Below, in pieces: positions 8,022 to 14,176 of a stretch of DNA of 14,519 bases (position 1 is its first letter; each line of letters opens with the position of its first letter). A program made the position numbers and the translations under genes. Source of the DNA: an uncultured Lachnospiraceae bacterium. GTDB taxonomy: Bacteria > Bacillota > Clostridia > Lachnospirales > Lachnospiraceae. The notes under the pieces were generated by a model. That model ran no database searches and had not been told where the DNA came from. It saw nothing but the letters and a program-made list of their open reading frames with translations. Location: contig CAJUHG010000069.1 of the NCBI GenBank assembly GCA_910586005.1, positions 1-14,519 of the forward strand. The letters are read 5' to 3'.

Positions 8022-8050
8022 ATTATACGACATGAATTTACAAAAAACAA
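8022..8050 (-). promoter_or_regulatory. Promoter of the activase gene
   Basis: On the minus strand a perfect TATAAT (8027-8022) is preceded at 17 bp by TTGTTT (8050-8045), a weak -35. It lies 131 bp before the activase start codon and directly upstream of the dyad at 7997-8017. The -10 is convincing; the -35 is inferred from spacing. Confidence 0.5.
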
Positions 8051-8128
8051 TTCATTTTGCAGATTTTTATAGAATGTTAAGATTTTTGGTTAATTTTACT
8101 ATGAAAGCGTTTAAGTGACAGTTCTGCT

Positions 8129-8329
8129 ATGTATAGTTCCAATCCGTATGGCATGTTTGCATGGCAAAGAGATTGCTACCATAGCATAAATGAAGTGCCT
8201 GATTATAAGCAAAAAGAGCTGCATAAGCAGCAGGAAAGCAATATAGGTGGTTTTGCGAATACATACAACGATTGCGAAAGTTATCGCACAGAACAATCAA
8301 AACCATTCTTTAGTCAAATATATGCCTAA
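8129..8329 (+). CDS. Doubtful small hypothetical protein, 66 aa
   Basis: The frame reads MYSSNPYGMFAWQRDCYHSI and goes on as a hydrophilic Gln-, Asn- and Tyr-rich chain to FFSQIYA. Codon choice looks protein-like and the frame ends cleanly before the LysM gene. However, no ribosome site precedes the ATG, no clear promoter is seen, and I recognise no family. It shares strand with the LysM gene 81 bp downstream, so if real it could belong to the same (possibly sporulation-related) group. A 61-codon ORF on the opposite strand is hydrophobic and looks like a shadow. Confidence 0.35.
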   Translation: MYSSNPYGMFAWQRDCYHSINEVPDYKQKELHKQQESNIGGFANTYNDCESYRTEQSKPFFSQIYA

Positions 8330-8410
8330 AATGAAAGGATAGAACCGATTTTCTTTGCTAGAATATAATAATTATGAAAAGTGATAGAAGTAATAGGAGG
8401 AAACAACTAT

Positions 8411-8992
8411 ATGGCAAAAATCATAACAATTCCAATAGGGCCTATTTATAATGAGGGTTCTTGTAGAGGAATGGTTCATGTAATTGAAAAGGGGGACACA
8501 CTTTACAACTTAGGAAAACGATATCATGTAAGTGTAGGTCAATTAATGTTTGCCAATCCTTTTGTAAATGTATATAATTTGCAAATTGGAGATGAACTCT
8601 GTATTCCAATCAGTATTCAACCAAGAAATCAGGAAGAAATGATACAAAGAGAAATGCAACCAAGAACGATGCAACCAATAAGAAGAATGCCAGAAAGTAT
8701 GTCACCAATAGAAAAAACACCAGAAGAGATGCCGCCTGAGGAAAATATACCAGAAAATATGCCATCTCCAGAAGATATGTCATCTGTAAGAAATATGCCA
8801 GAAGATATGCCATCTGTAAGAAACGTACCAGAAGATATGCCATCTGTGAGAAACGTGCCAGAAGATATGCCATCTGTAAGGAATATGAAAGAGGAGATAC
8901 CATTAGTAAGAAACATGCCTGAGAAGATACCATTAGTAAGAAATATGCCAGAAGATGCGCCATCTGTAAGAAATATACCAGAAGATATGTAA
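8411..8992 (+). CDS. LysM-domain protein with C-terminal decapeptide repeats, spore-coat type
   Basis: 193 aa. The start is ATG 8411, 10 nt after AGGAGG (8395-8400); the GTG at 8381 is upstream of that site. Residues 22-66 form one LysM domain (VHVIEKGDTLYNLGKRYHVS, then LMFANPF and LQIGDELCIP), which binds N-acetylglucosamine polymers such as peptidoglycan. There is no signal peptide. A cytosolic LysM protein in this lineage is most easily explained as a spore cortex/coat protein deposited from the mother cell, as with SafA; this is inference. Residues 78-119 are degenerate Met/Pro/Glu-rich sequence, followed by seven PEDMPSVRNM-type decapeptides from residue 120 and a final PEDM. It probably forms a separate unit from the rhomboid-like gene, which has its own promoter. 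Confidence 0.85.
   Translation: MAKIITIPIGPIYNEGSCRGMVHVIEKGDTLYNLGKRYHVSVGQLMFANPFVNVYNLQIGDELCIPISIQPRNQEEMIQREMQPRTMQPIRRMPESMSPIEKTPEEMPPEENIPENMPSPEDMSSVRNMPEDMPSVRNVPEDMPSVRNVPEDMPSVRNMKEEIPLVRNMPEKIPLVRNMPEDAPSVRNIPEDM
8768..8989 (+). repeat. 30-bp coding tandem repeat (seven units plus a partial)
   Basis: The array has an exact 30-bp period. Units 1-4 and 7 encode PED(M/A)(P/S)SVRN(M/V/I). Units 5 and 6 have drifted to KEEIPLVRNM and PEKIPLVRNM, and the last four codons (PEDM) are a partial unit ending at the stop. The central units 2-4 are nearly identical at the DNA level, which points to recent expansion from the middle. Confidence 0.9.
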
Positions 8993-9041
8993 CAGTTAAA
9001 ATCTTAAATATAAACTTTTTATGAAACTGATGTCCCTTACG

Positions 9042-9070
9042 TTGACAAAACTGGAAGGAAAATCTATAAT
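9042..9070 (+). promoter_or_regulatory. Consensus sigma-A promoter of the rhomboid-like gene
   Basis: TTGACA (9042-9047), exactly 17 bp, then TATAAT (9065-9070): a full match to the housekeeping consensus. The predicted +1 is near 9077, the first base of the hairpin at 9077-9117, giving a leader of about 70 nt before ATG 9146. Confidence 0.85.
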
Positions 9071-9076
9071 TATTAC

Positions 9077-9117
9077 CTAGAGCGTGTGAAGAAATATTAG
9101 GATGGAACACGCTCTAG
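9077..9117 (+). promoter_or_regulatory. Hairpin at the 5' end of the rhomboid-like mRNA
   Basis: CTAGAGCGTGT (9077-9087) and ACACGCTCTAG (9107-9117) are perfectly complementary over 11 bp, with a 19-nt loop. No T-run follows, so it is not an intrinsic terminator for the LysM gene. Its start coincides with the predicted +1, which fits a 5' stabiliser that blocks 5'-exonuclease attack. Confidence 0.6.
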
Positions 9118-9145
9118 AAGCTACTTGTCTGTAGAGGAGGATATT

Positions 9146-9982
9146 ATGGGTTTTTTGAATAAAATGGAAAGGAAATTTGGGAAATATGCAATTCAGAATC
9201 TAACCTTTTGGTTAATTGGAGCTTGGGTATTAGGTTTTATTATTCAATATACTATGCCTGAGGTTCAGAAAATGCTTACATTGGAACCAGCATTAATTTT
9301 ACGAGGACAAGTATGGAGGGTTGTTTCTTGGTTATTGATTCCTCCAGCAGTAAATATCTTATTTTTAATCTTTTTTTTGTCTTGTTATTATTTTATAGGA
9401 ACTTCCATTGAACAAGCAATTGGAACTTTTCGTTACAATGTATATTTGATTGGTGGTATTTTATGTTCTATCTTAGGGGCTTTTATTTTATATGGAGGCT
9501 ATTTTCTTGCAAGGGGTTCTGTTCTTGGAATAGGCTATTATTTTAGTACACAATATATTACAATGTCTTTATTTATGGCATTTGCAGTTATTTATCCTAA
9601 TGTAGAGTTTCGGTTGTATTTTATTATTCCTATCAAAGCAAAATGGATGGGAATTGTAGATGCTGTATGGATGTTATTTATGTTAATTGCATCTAATGCA
9701 GCAGGAAGGACAGCAATTATTGCATCATTGATGAATTTTATTATTTTCTTTTTTAGTACAAGAAATTATAAACGTGTATCACCAAAGGAGATACATAGAA
9801 AACAGGTATACCGCCAGCAGATGCGTCAATCAGAAAATATTACTAGACATAAATGTGCGATTTGTGGAAGAACGGAAAAAGATGGCGCGGAACTTGAATT
9901 TCGATTTTGTACAAAGTGTGAAGGAAATTATGAATACTGTCAAGATCACCTGTTTACACATCAACATGTAAAAAGAAATTGA
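9146..9982 (+). CDS. Rhomboid-like membrane protein, probably non-proteolytic, with C-terminal zinc ribbon
   Basis: 278 aa. The start is ATG 9146, 5 nt after AGAGGAGG; an upstream in-frame TTG (9125) lies before that site. There are about six membrane segments between residues 15 and 205. The rhomboid pattern appears as GQVWRVVSWLLIP (54-66) and GTSIEQAIGTFRYNVYLIGG (85-104), followed by a helix ending in FAVIYP (146-151). The GxSG active-site motif expected before that helix is absent (STQY, 134-137), and no helical His follows (LMNFIIFFF, 195-203). The protein is therefore likely a pseudoprotease that binds or sorts membrane proteins, as derlins and iRhoms do. The tail (237-274) has CAIC, CTKC, C265 and several His, a probable zinc site. 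It has its own consensus promoter; partners are unknown. Confidence 0.7.
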   Translation: MGFLNKMERKFGKYAIQNLTFWLIGAWVLGFIIQYTMPEVQKMLTLEPALILRGQVWRVVSWLLIPPAVNILFLIFFLSCYYFIGTSIEQAIGTFRYNVYLIGGILCSILGAFILYGGYFLARGSVLGIGYYFSTQYITMSLFMAFAVIYPNVEFRLYFIIPIKAKWMGIVDAVWMLFMLIASNAAGRTAIIASLMNFIIFFFSTRNYKRVSPKEIHRKQVYRQQMRQSENITRHKCAICGRTEKDGAELEFRFCTKCEGNYEYCQDHLFTHQHVKRN

Positions 9983-10029
9983 TTAAACATGTGATTTAAA
10001 ATGTATAAGCAAGCGGAAATGGATACTTA

Positions 10030-10058
10030 TTGACAAACTAAGAATAAGAACTTATAAT
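10030..10058 (+). promoter_or_regulatory. Consensus sigma-A promoter upstream of glnS
   Basis: TTGACA (10030-10035), 17 bp, TATAAT (10053-10058): a perfect consensus match. The predicted +1 is about 10065, which leaves a leader of roughly 316 nt before the glnS ATG at 10382. No other promoter in this interval is as good. Confidence 0.8.
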
Positions 10059-10067
10059 GGCTGTAAT

Positions 10068-10105
10068 GCAGCATATCGGAAGTTGCGCTGTTTCTGATAT
10101 GCTGC
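10068..10105 (+). promoter_or_regulatory. Strong hairpin at the start of the glnS leader
   Basis: GCAGCATATC (10068-10077) pairs perfectly with GATATGCTGC (10096-10105). GGAAG/TTTCT inside adds up to five pairs with G-U wobbles, closing on an 8-nt loop. It begins about 3 nt after the predicted +1. The sequence after it (TATTTGTAACC) is a poor T-run, so premature termination is possible but weak. It could also serve as terminator for the preceding gene. Confidence 0.6.
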
Positions 10106-10381
10106 TATTTGTAACCATTTATTTACATTTAGAAGATAAATAGACAAACATAGAAAAGATGCATGTGAAGCATACAAACAGAGAAATAAAAACGTAGGTT
10201 ATAACGTTCCATGTCAAGAAGATATGAAAAAACAGGAAAGGAGTAAGTTACTGTGAAGCAAATAACCTTATAAGAAGTGAGAAACTTTTAAAATAATAGA
10301 AAATACGCTTTGCAAATTTTATGATAGAAATGAAAGATAAAAGTTTATAACTTTTTATAAATTTTCAGTAACAGATTACAA
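10106..10381 (+). promoter_or_regulatory. Long glnS leader with possible alternative pairings
   Basis: These 276 nt hold no ordinary gene. AGGTTAT (10196-10202) can pair with ATAACCT (10262-10268), enclosing the ribosome site and start of a six-codon ORF. AAACTTTTA (10282-10290) is complementary to TAAAAGTTT (10338-10346), and the latter can instead fold with AACTTTT (10349-10355) into a hairpin followed by TTATAAATTTT. The two foldings exclude each other, as in attenuators, but both are A/U-only apart from one pair. I see no T-box sequence or other known riboswitch core. Confidence 0.35.
10253..10273 (+). CDS. Six-codon leader ORF (MKQITL)
   Basis: GTG AAG CAA ATA ACC TTA TAA is preceded at 9 nt by AGGAAAGGAG (10234-10243), the only strong ribosome site in the glnS leader. 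The third codon is a glutamine codon (CAA). Its 3' half lies in one arm of the dyad with 10196-10202, so a ribosome translating it would open that pairing. This could be a leader peptide sensing Gln-tRNA charging, or a chance ORF behind a purine-rich stretch. One Gln codon is little compared with classical leader peptides. Confidence 0.3.
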   Translation: MKQITL

Positions 10382-12049
10382 ATGGAAGATGAAGTAGTTT
10401 CCAAGAATTTTATTGAACAGATTATTGAAGAAGATTTAAAAGAAGGACATTGTGAAACGGTGCGAACACGTTTTCCTCCAGAGCCAAATGGCTATCTTCA
10501 CATTGGACATGCCAAATCTATTTTATTAAATTATGGTTTGGCAGAAAAATACAAAGGTAAGTTTCATATGCGTTTTGATGATACAAATCCTACCAAAGAG
10601 AAGATAGAATTTGTAGAATCCATTAAAGAAGATATCAAATGGTTAGGGGCAGATTGGGAAGAGCGTCTTTTTTTTGCTTCTAATTATTTTGAACAAATGT
10701 ACGAGGCAGCAGTTAAATTGATAAAAAAAGGGAAAGCCTATGTTTCTGATTTAAATGCAGAGCAAATTCGGGAATATAGAGGAACTTTAACAGAACCAGG
10801 AAAAGATGATCCTAATGCAAAAAACAGTATAGAAGAAAATCTCCAGTTATTTGAGGATATGAAAAATGGAAAATTTAAGGATGGAGAAAGGGTACTGCGA
10901 GCGAGAATTGATATGACTTCACCTAATATCAATATGAGAGATCCTATTCTTTACCGTGTAGCACATATGAGTCATCACAATACGGGTGATAAATGGTGTA
11001 TTTATCCTATGTATGATTTTGCTCATCCTATTGAAGATGCGATTGAAGGAATTACACATTCTATCTGTACATTGGAATTTGAAGACCATAGACCTTTGTA
11101 TGATTGGGTGGTTCGTGAGTTAGAGTATGAGCATCCACCAAAACAGATTGAATTTGCCAAATTGTATCTTACAAATGTAGTGACAGGAAAGCGTTACATT
11201 AAGAAACTTGTAGAAGATAAAATTGTAGATGGCTGGGATGATCCAAGACTGGTATCTATTGCTGCATTGAGAAGAAGAGGTTTTACACCTGAATCCTTAC
11301 AGAAATTTGTGGAACTTTGTGGCGTCTCAAAGGCAAATAGTTCTGTAGATTATGCTATGTTGGAATACTGTATCAGGGAAGATTTAAAATTAAAACGTTC
11401 TAGAATGATGGCTGTTTTGCATCCTATTAAGTTGATTATTGACAATTATCCTGAAGGACAAGTGGAATACTTGGAAGCTGCAAATAATTTAGAAAATGAG
11501 GATTTAGGAACGCGTCAAATACCATTTTGTAGGGAATTGTATATTGAGCGTGAAGATTTTAAAGAAGAACCACCAAAGAAATATTTTCGTTTATTTCCAG
11601 GAAATGAAGTGCGTTTGATGCATGCATATTTTGTGAAATGTGAAAGTTTTGTAAAAGATGAAAATGGAATTATCACAGAGATACATTGTACGTACGATCC
11701 TGAGACAAAAGCAGGAAGTGGATTTACAGGGCGTAAAGTAAAGGGAACCATTCATTGGGTTCCAGTACCTTTTGCACAGAAGTGTGAAGTACGGTTATAT
11801 GAGAATCTAGTAGATGAGGAAAAAGGAGTATACAACAAAGAAGATGGAAGTTTAAATCTAAATCCTGATTCTTTGACTATTTTAAAAGAAAGTTATGTAG
11901 AACCAGCTTTAGCAGAAGCGAAGCCATATGATAGCTATCAGTTTGTAAGGCAGGGATTTTTCTGTGTAGATGCAAAAGATTCTGTTCCAGGTGCATTGGT
12001 ATTTAACAGAATTGTATCTTTAAAGAGTTCTTATAAGCTGCCATCCTAG
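10382..12049 (+). CDS. glnS: Glutamine--tRNA ligase (GlnRS)
   Basis: 555 aa, full length for bacterial GlnRS. It charges tRNA-Gln with glutamine using ATP in the cytosol. The class I signature is PEPNGYLHIGHAKS (33-46, HIGH at 40-43). FDDTNPTKEKIEF (65-77), YDFAHPIEDAIEGITHS (211-227) and LEFEDHRPLYDW (231-242) are typical of GlnRS rather than GluRS. In the KMSKS position it has VVTGKR (266-271) instead of the usual VMSKR. The C-terminal anticodon-binding beta-barrels are complete. ATG 10382 is the only usual start after the in-frame stop at 10358-10360, yet no Shine-Dalgarno precedes it. The gene is followed after 32 bp by the DUF2225 gene, probably on one transcript. Confidence 0.95.
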   Translation: MEDEVVSKNFIEQIIEEDLKEGHCETVRTRFPPEPNGYLHIGHAKSILLNYGLAEKYKGKFHMRFDDTNPTKEKIEFVESIKEDIKWLGADWEERLFFASNYFEQMYEAAVKLIKKGKAYVSDLNAEQIREYRGTLTEPGKDDPNAKNSIEENLQLFEDMKNGKFKDGERVLRARIDMTSPNINMRDPILYRVAHMSHHNTGDKWCIYPMYDFAHPIEDAIEGITHSICTLEFEDHRPLYDWVVRELEYEHPPKQIEFAKLYLTNVVTGKRYIKKLVEDKIVDGWDDPRLVSIAALRRRGFTPESLQKFVELCGVSKANSSVDYAMLEYCIREDLKLKRSRMMAVLHPIKLIIDNYPEGQVEYLEAANNLENEDLGTRQIPFCRELYIEREDFKEEPPKKYFRLFPGNEVRLMHAYFVKCESFVKDENGIITEIHCTYDPETKAGSGFTGRKVKGTIHWVPVPFAQKCEVRLYENLVDEEKGVYNKEDGSLNLNPDSLTILKESYVEPALAEAKPYDSYQFVRQGFFCVDAKDSVPGALVFNRIVSLKSSYKLPS

Positions 12050-12081
12050 AATAGCAGCATACAAGAGGAGGATAATTTTTT

Positions 12082-12954
12082 ATGAGTTTGTTTTCAGAAT
12101 TAGAGAAATTTGGATCAAAATCTTCACAGACAGTGCAGATGGAGACCCAAAAAAATGAAACAACAAACAAGGAGTCAAAAATAGAAACTGACAAAGAGGA
12201 AAAGGTAGTAAAAAAAATTGTTCCTCCTGAGAAAGATTTTATTTTACCAAAGACAACAGAATGTAAAGTATGTGGACATGTATTTAAAGCAAAAACGATT
12301 AAAAGTGGAAAGGTAAGAAGATTACAGCCAGACCGTGACTTACGTCCAAGATTTCAGTATATTGATGCTTTGAAATATGATATTATTTCTTGCCCTATTT
12401 GTGGCTATTCAGCGATGACACGCGATTTTGATAGGATATCTTCTGCACAAGCAAAACTAATTAAAGAGAAAATATCTGCTAATTTTTCTAGGGTAGAAAA
12501 AGAAGGTCAAGAAGTATATTCTTATGATACAGCAATTGAAAGATATAAATTATCTTTGTTAAATACAATTGTAAAAAAAGGAAAAGAAAGTGAGAAAGCA
12601 TATACTTGTTTGAAGATTGCATGGCTATATAGAGGAAAAGCAGACACGCTATCTGACAATATTCCAGAAGAAAAAATAGTAAAAGAAGAATGTCAGAAGA
12701 ATGAGGAAACCTTTTATTTTCAAGCATATGAAGGGTTTACTAAGGCAATTTCTCAGGAAATGTTTCCTATATGTGGAATGGAAGAAAGTACTGTAGATTA
12801 TTTGCTTGCATATATGGCATTTCATTTTAAACAGAATGAAATTTCCTCTAAATTTTTAGGTAGTGTGTTAACTTCTTCGACAGCAAGTCGTCGTATGAAA
12901 GATTTAGCACTTGACTTAAAAGAAGATATTATTGCTCAGTTAAAAAGAAAATAA
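12082..12954 (+). CDS. DUF2225 family protein (zinc-ribbon plus helical repeats)
   Basis: 290 aa. The start is ATG 12082, 10 nt after AGGAGG (12066-12071), and 32 bp past the glnS stop, so it is likely cotranscribed with glnS. Residues 1-50 are charged and probably disordered. C61/C64 (CKVCG) and C104/C107 (CPICGY) make a split zinc ribbon with the family-typical RDLRPRFQYIDALKYDIISC between them. Residues about 125-285 are helical, TPR-like (ERYKLSLLN, LAYMAFHFKQNEISSKFLGS). DUF2225 proteins are widespread in Clostridia, often near central genes, with no established function. No signal peptide or membrane segment is seen. Confidence 0.85.
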   Translation: MSLFSELEKFGSKSSQTVQMETQKNETTNKESKIETDKEEKVVKKIVPPEKDFILPKTTECKVCGHVFKAKTIKSGKVRRLQPDRDLRPRFQYIDALKYDIISCPICGYSAMTRDFDRISSAQAKLIKEKISANFSRVEKEGQEVYSYDTAIERYKLSLLNTIVKKGKESEKAYTCLKIAWLYRGKADTLSDNIPEEKIVKEECQKNEETFYFQAYEGFTKAISQEMFPICGMEESTVDYLLAYMAFHFKQNEISSKFLGSVLTSSTASRRMKDLALDLKEDIIAQLKRK

Positions 12955-13019
12955 TTGTGTAGTTAGTTCGTGTAACATGTATAAAATCTAATAAAAGCAA
13001 AAAGAAAATAATTGTGTAG
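12942..13019 (+). repeat. 21-bp direct repeat, 57-bp period
   Basis: Positions 12942-12962 and 12999-13019 are identical. The first copy holds the last codons and the stop of the DUF2225 gene; the second lies in the spacer before the lipoprotein gene. The bases after each copy ((T/C)TA...TTCGT) are also alike, so a tandem duplication of roughly 57 bp is likely. No function is visible. Confidence 0.8.
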
Positions 13020-13061
13020 CTAATTAATTCGTTTAGTATTTGAAATAATCGGAGGCAGCAT

Positions 13062-13982
13062 ATGAACAAACATATAAAACTTAGAACAGCAAAGATAATG
13101 ACTGTATTGTTTGCAATGATTTGTCTTACAGGCTGTACTACGGAAGAACAAAAAGAAGCTGCAAAAGAATATCAAAAACAGGCAGATACTTATGTGAAAG
13201 GAAATAATTATGCACAAGCGCAAGAGTCTATGAAAAAAGCCTTAGAACAAACACCTAAGGATAAGGAACTACAGGCTGCTGCAGAAGAGTTAAATAAAAA
13301 AGCGCAAGAGATGAAAGGTTACAACGAAACTATGGAAGCGGCCATCCAAGCAATTGAAGCAGATGATGCCAAAGCCTTGGAAGAACTACAAGAAAGTGAA
13401 GAAGGCATAGCGTTAGTAGAAATGGTTGGTACAAAAGGAACTTATATTTATATGCCAAAAGGCGGAACCAGTGGAAAAGGCATTGGATTGTATACTTTCG
13501 AGGATTGTGACTGTAATCAATGGTATTATGGTGACTATCAAGAAGGAAAACGAGAAGGGGAAGGCATTTGGTATTATGTTAGTAGCCACACAGAAGATGG
13601 AAGCCTTTATAAAGAGGTATATCATGGAGAATGGAGTGAAGATGTACCCAATGGAACAGGTCGTCAGTTAATTGTTTTAGGAGATAAAGTTGATACAAAC
13701 AAGAAGTTTAAAGTAAAAGATGGTTTATTTTATGGTTCCTATAAAATTAAAGATAAATTAGAAGATGGCACAGAGGTAAGTGGTAAATATAAGTTGAAAA
13801 AGGGAAAGTATGTGACAATTTCTGATGAAGAATTAGAAAAAAATAATTTTGTAGTCCCAAAAGAACCCCATCTTGCAATTGCATTCCTTTATGATGAGGC
13901 TGGAGAACTTAGAAGTTGTACTATGGTATATGCAGAAGATGTAACAAAAGGAGTCAAACATTTTTATTCTGGGGAACAATAG
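13062..13982 (+). CDS. TPR/MORN-repeat lipoprotein
   Basis: 306 aa. The start is ATG 13062 with CGGAGG 6 nt upstream. The signal peptide KIMTVLFAMICLTGC with lipobox LTGC (Cys25) predicts a lipid-anchored extracytoplasmic protein. Residues about 31-110 are helical and TPR-like (YVKGNNYAQAQESMKKALEQ). MORN-like strands follow: WYYGDYQEGKREGEGIWYY (154-172), YHGEWSEDVPNGTGRQ (187-202) and a weaker one at 223-250. MORN repeats bind lipids or proteins in other systems; the role here is unknown. It faces argG convergently, and a shared inverted-repeat terminator lies 24 bp past its stop. Confidence 0.8.
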   Translation: MNKHIKLRTAKIMTVLFAMICLTGCTTEEQKEAAKEYQKQADTYVKGNNYAQAQESMKKALEQTPKDKELQAAAEELNKKAQEMKGYNETMEAAIQAIEADDAKALEELQESEEGIALVEMVGTKGTYIYMPKGGTSGKGIGLYTFEDCDCNQWYYGDYQEGKREGEGIWYYVSSHTEDGSLYKEVYHGEWSEDVPNGTGRQLIVLGDKVDTNKKFKVKDGLFYGSYKIKDKLEDGTEVSGKYKLKKGKYVTISDEELEKNNFVVPKEPHLAIAFLYDEAGELRSCTMVYAEDVTKGVKHFYSGEQ

Positions 13983-14005
13983 ATTAAGATAATGTATTTT
14001 TATAA

Positions 14006-14064
14006 TATAAAAGAAGGAGCAGTCGCGTTAAGCTTTGCTTATGGTGATAGCTCCTTCTTTTATA
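14006..14064. terminator. Bidirectional terminator between the MORN lipoprotein gene and argG
   Basis: TATAAAAGAAGGAGC (14006-14020) and its exact complement GCTCCTTCTTTTATA (14050-14064) form a 15-bp perfect stem with a 29-nt loop. Read in either direction the GC-rich part (GAAGGAGC/GCTCCTTC) is followed by TTTTATA, so it can end transcripts of both convergent genes. Confidence 0.75.
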
Positions 14065-14176
14065 CTAAGGCAAAGTGAGAAACTTCGTCGCACTTGTTTG
14101 TAGAATATCTGAGTATGCCTGCAATCTCAAGCGTCATGCTCTGTGGAACTGCTTGGGGATTGGTTAAAAGCAAATC
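14060..14176 (-). other. In-frame open extension after the argG stop, possibly part of a dispersed element
   Basis: After the argG TAA (14179-14177) the same frame stays open for 38 codons, including NPQAVPQSMTLEIAGILRYS (starting five codons past the stop), and ends at TAA 14062-14060 inside the terminator arm. The DNA is less AT-rich than the other spacers. It has no start codon near its 5' end and no ribosome site, so it is not a gene by itself. I have an uncertain memory of similar text in small predicted proteins of related Clostridia, which would suggest a repeated intergenic element. Confidence 0.3.

Noticed and set aside
8111..8296. 61-codon hydrophobic ORF on the minus strand
   Set aside because: It lies opposite a more protein-like plus frame, has no ribosome site, and its hydrophobicity is what the antisense of such codons gives.
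8768..8989. 30-bp repeats resembling a CRISPR array
   Set aside because: The period equals the unit length, so there are no spacers, and the units encode decapeptides in frame. The long minus-strand ORFs here are shadows of the repeat.
10059..10381. T-box riboswitch upstream of glnS
   Set aside because: No conserved T-box sequence, specifier-loop layout or GC-rich antiterminator/terminator pair is seen.
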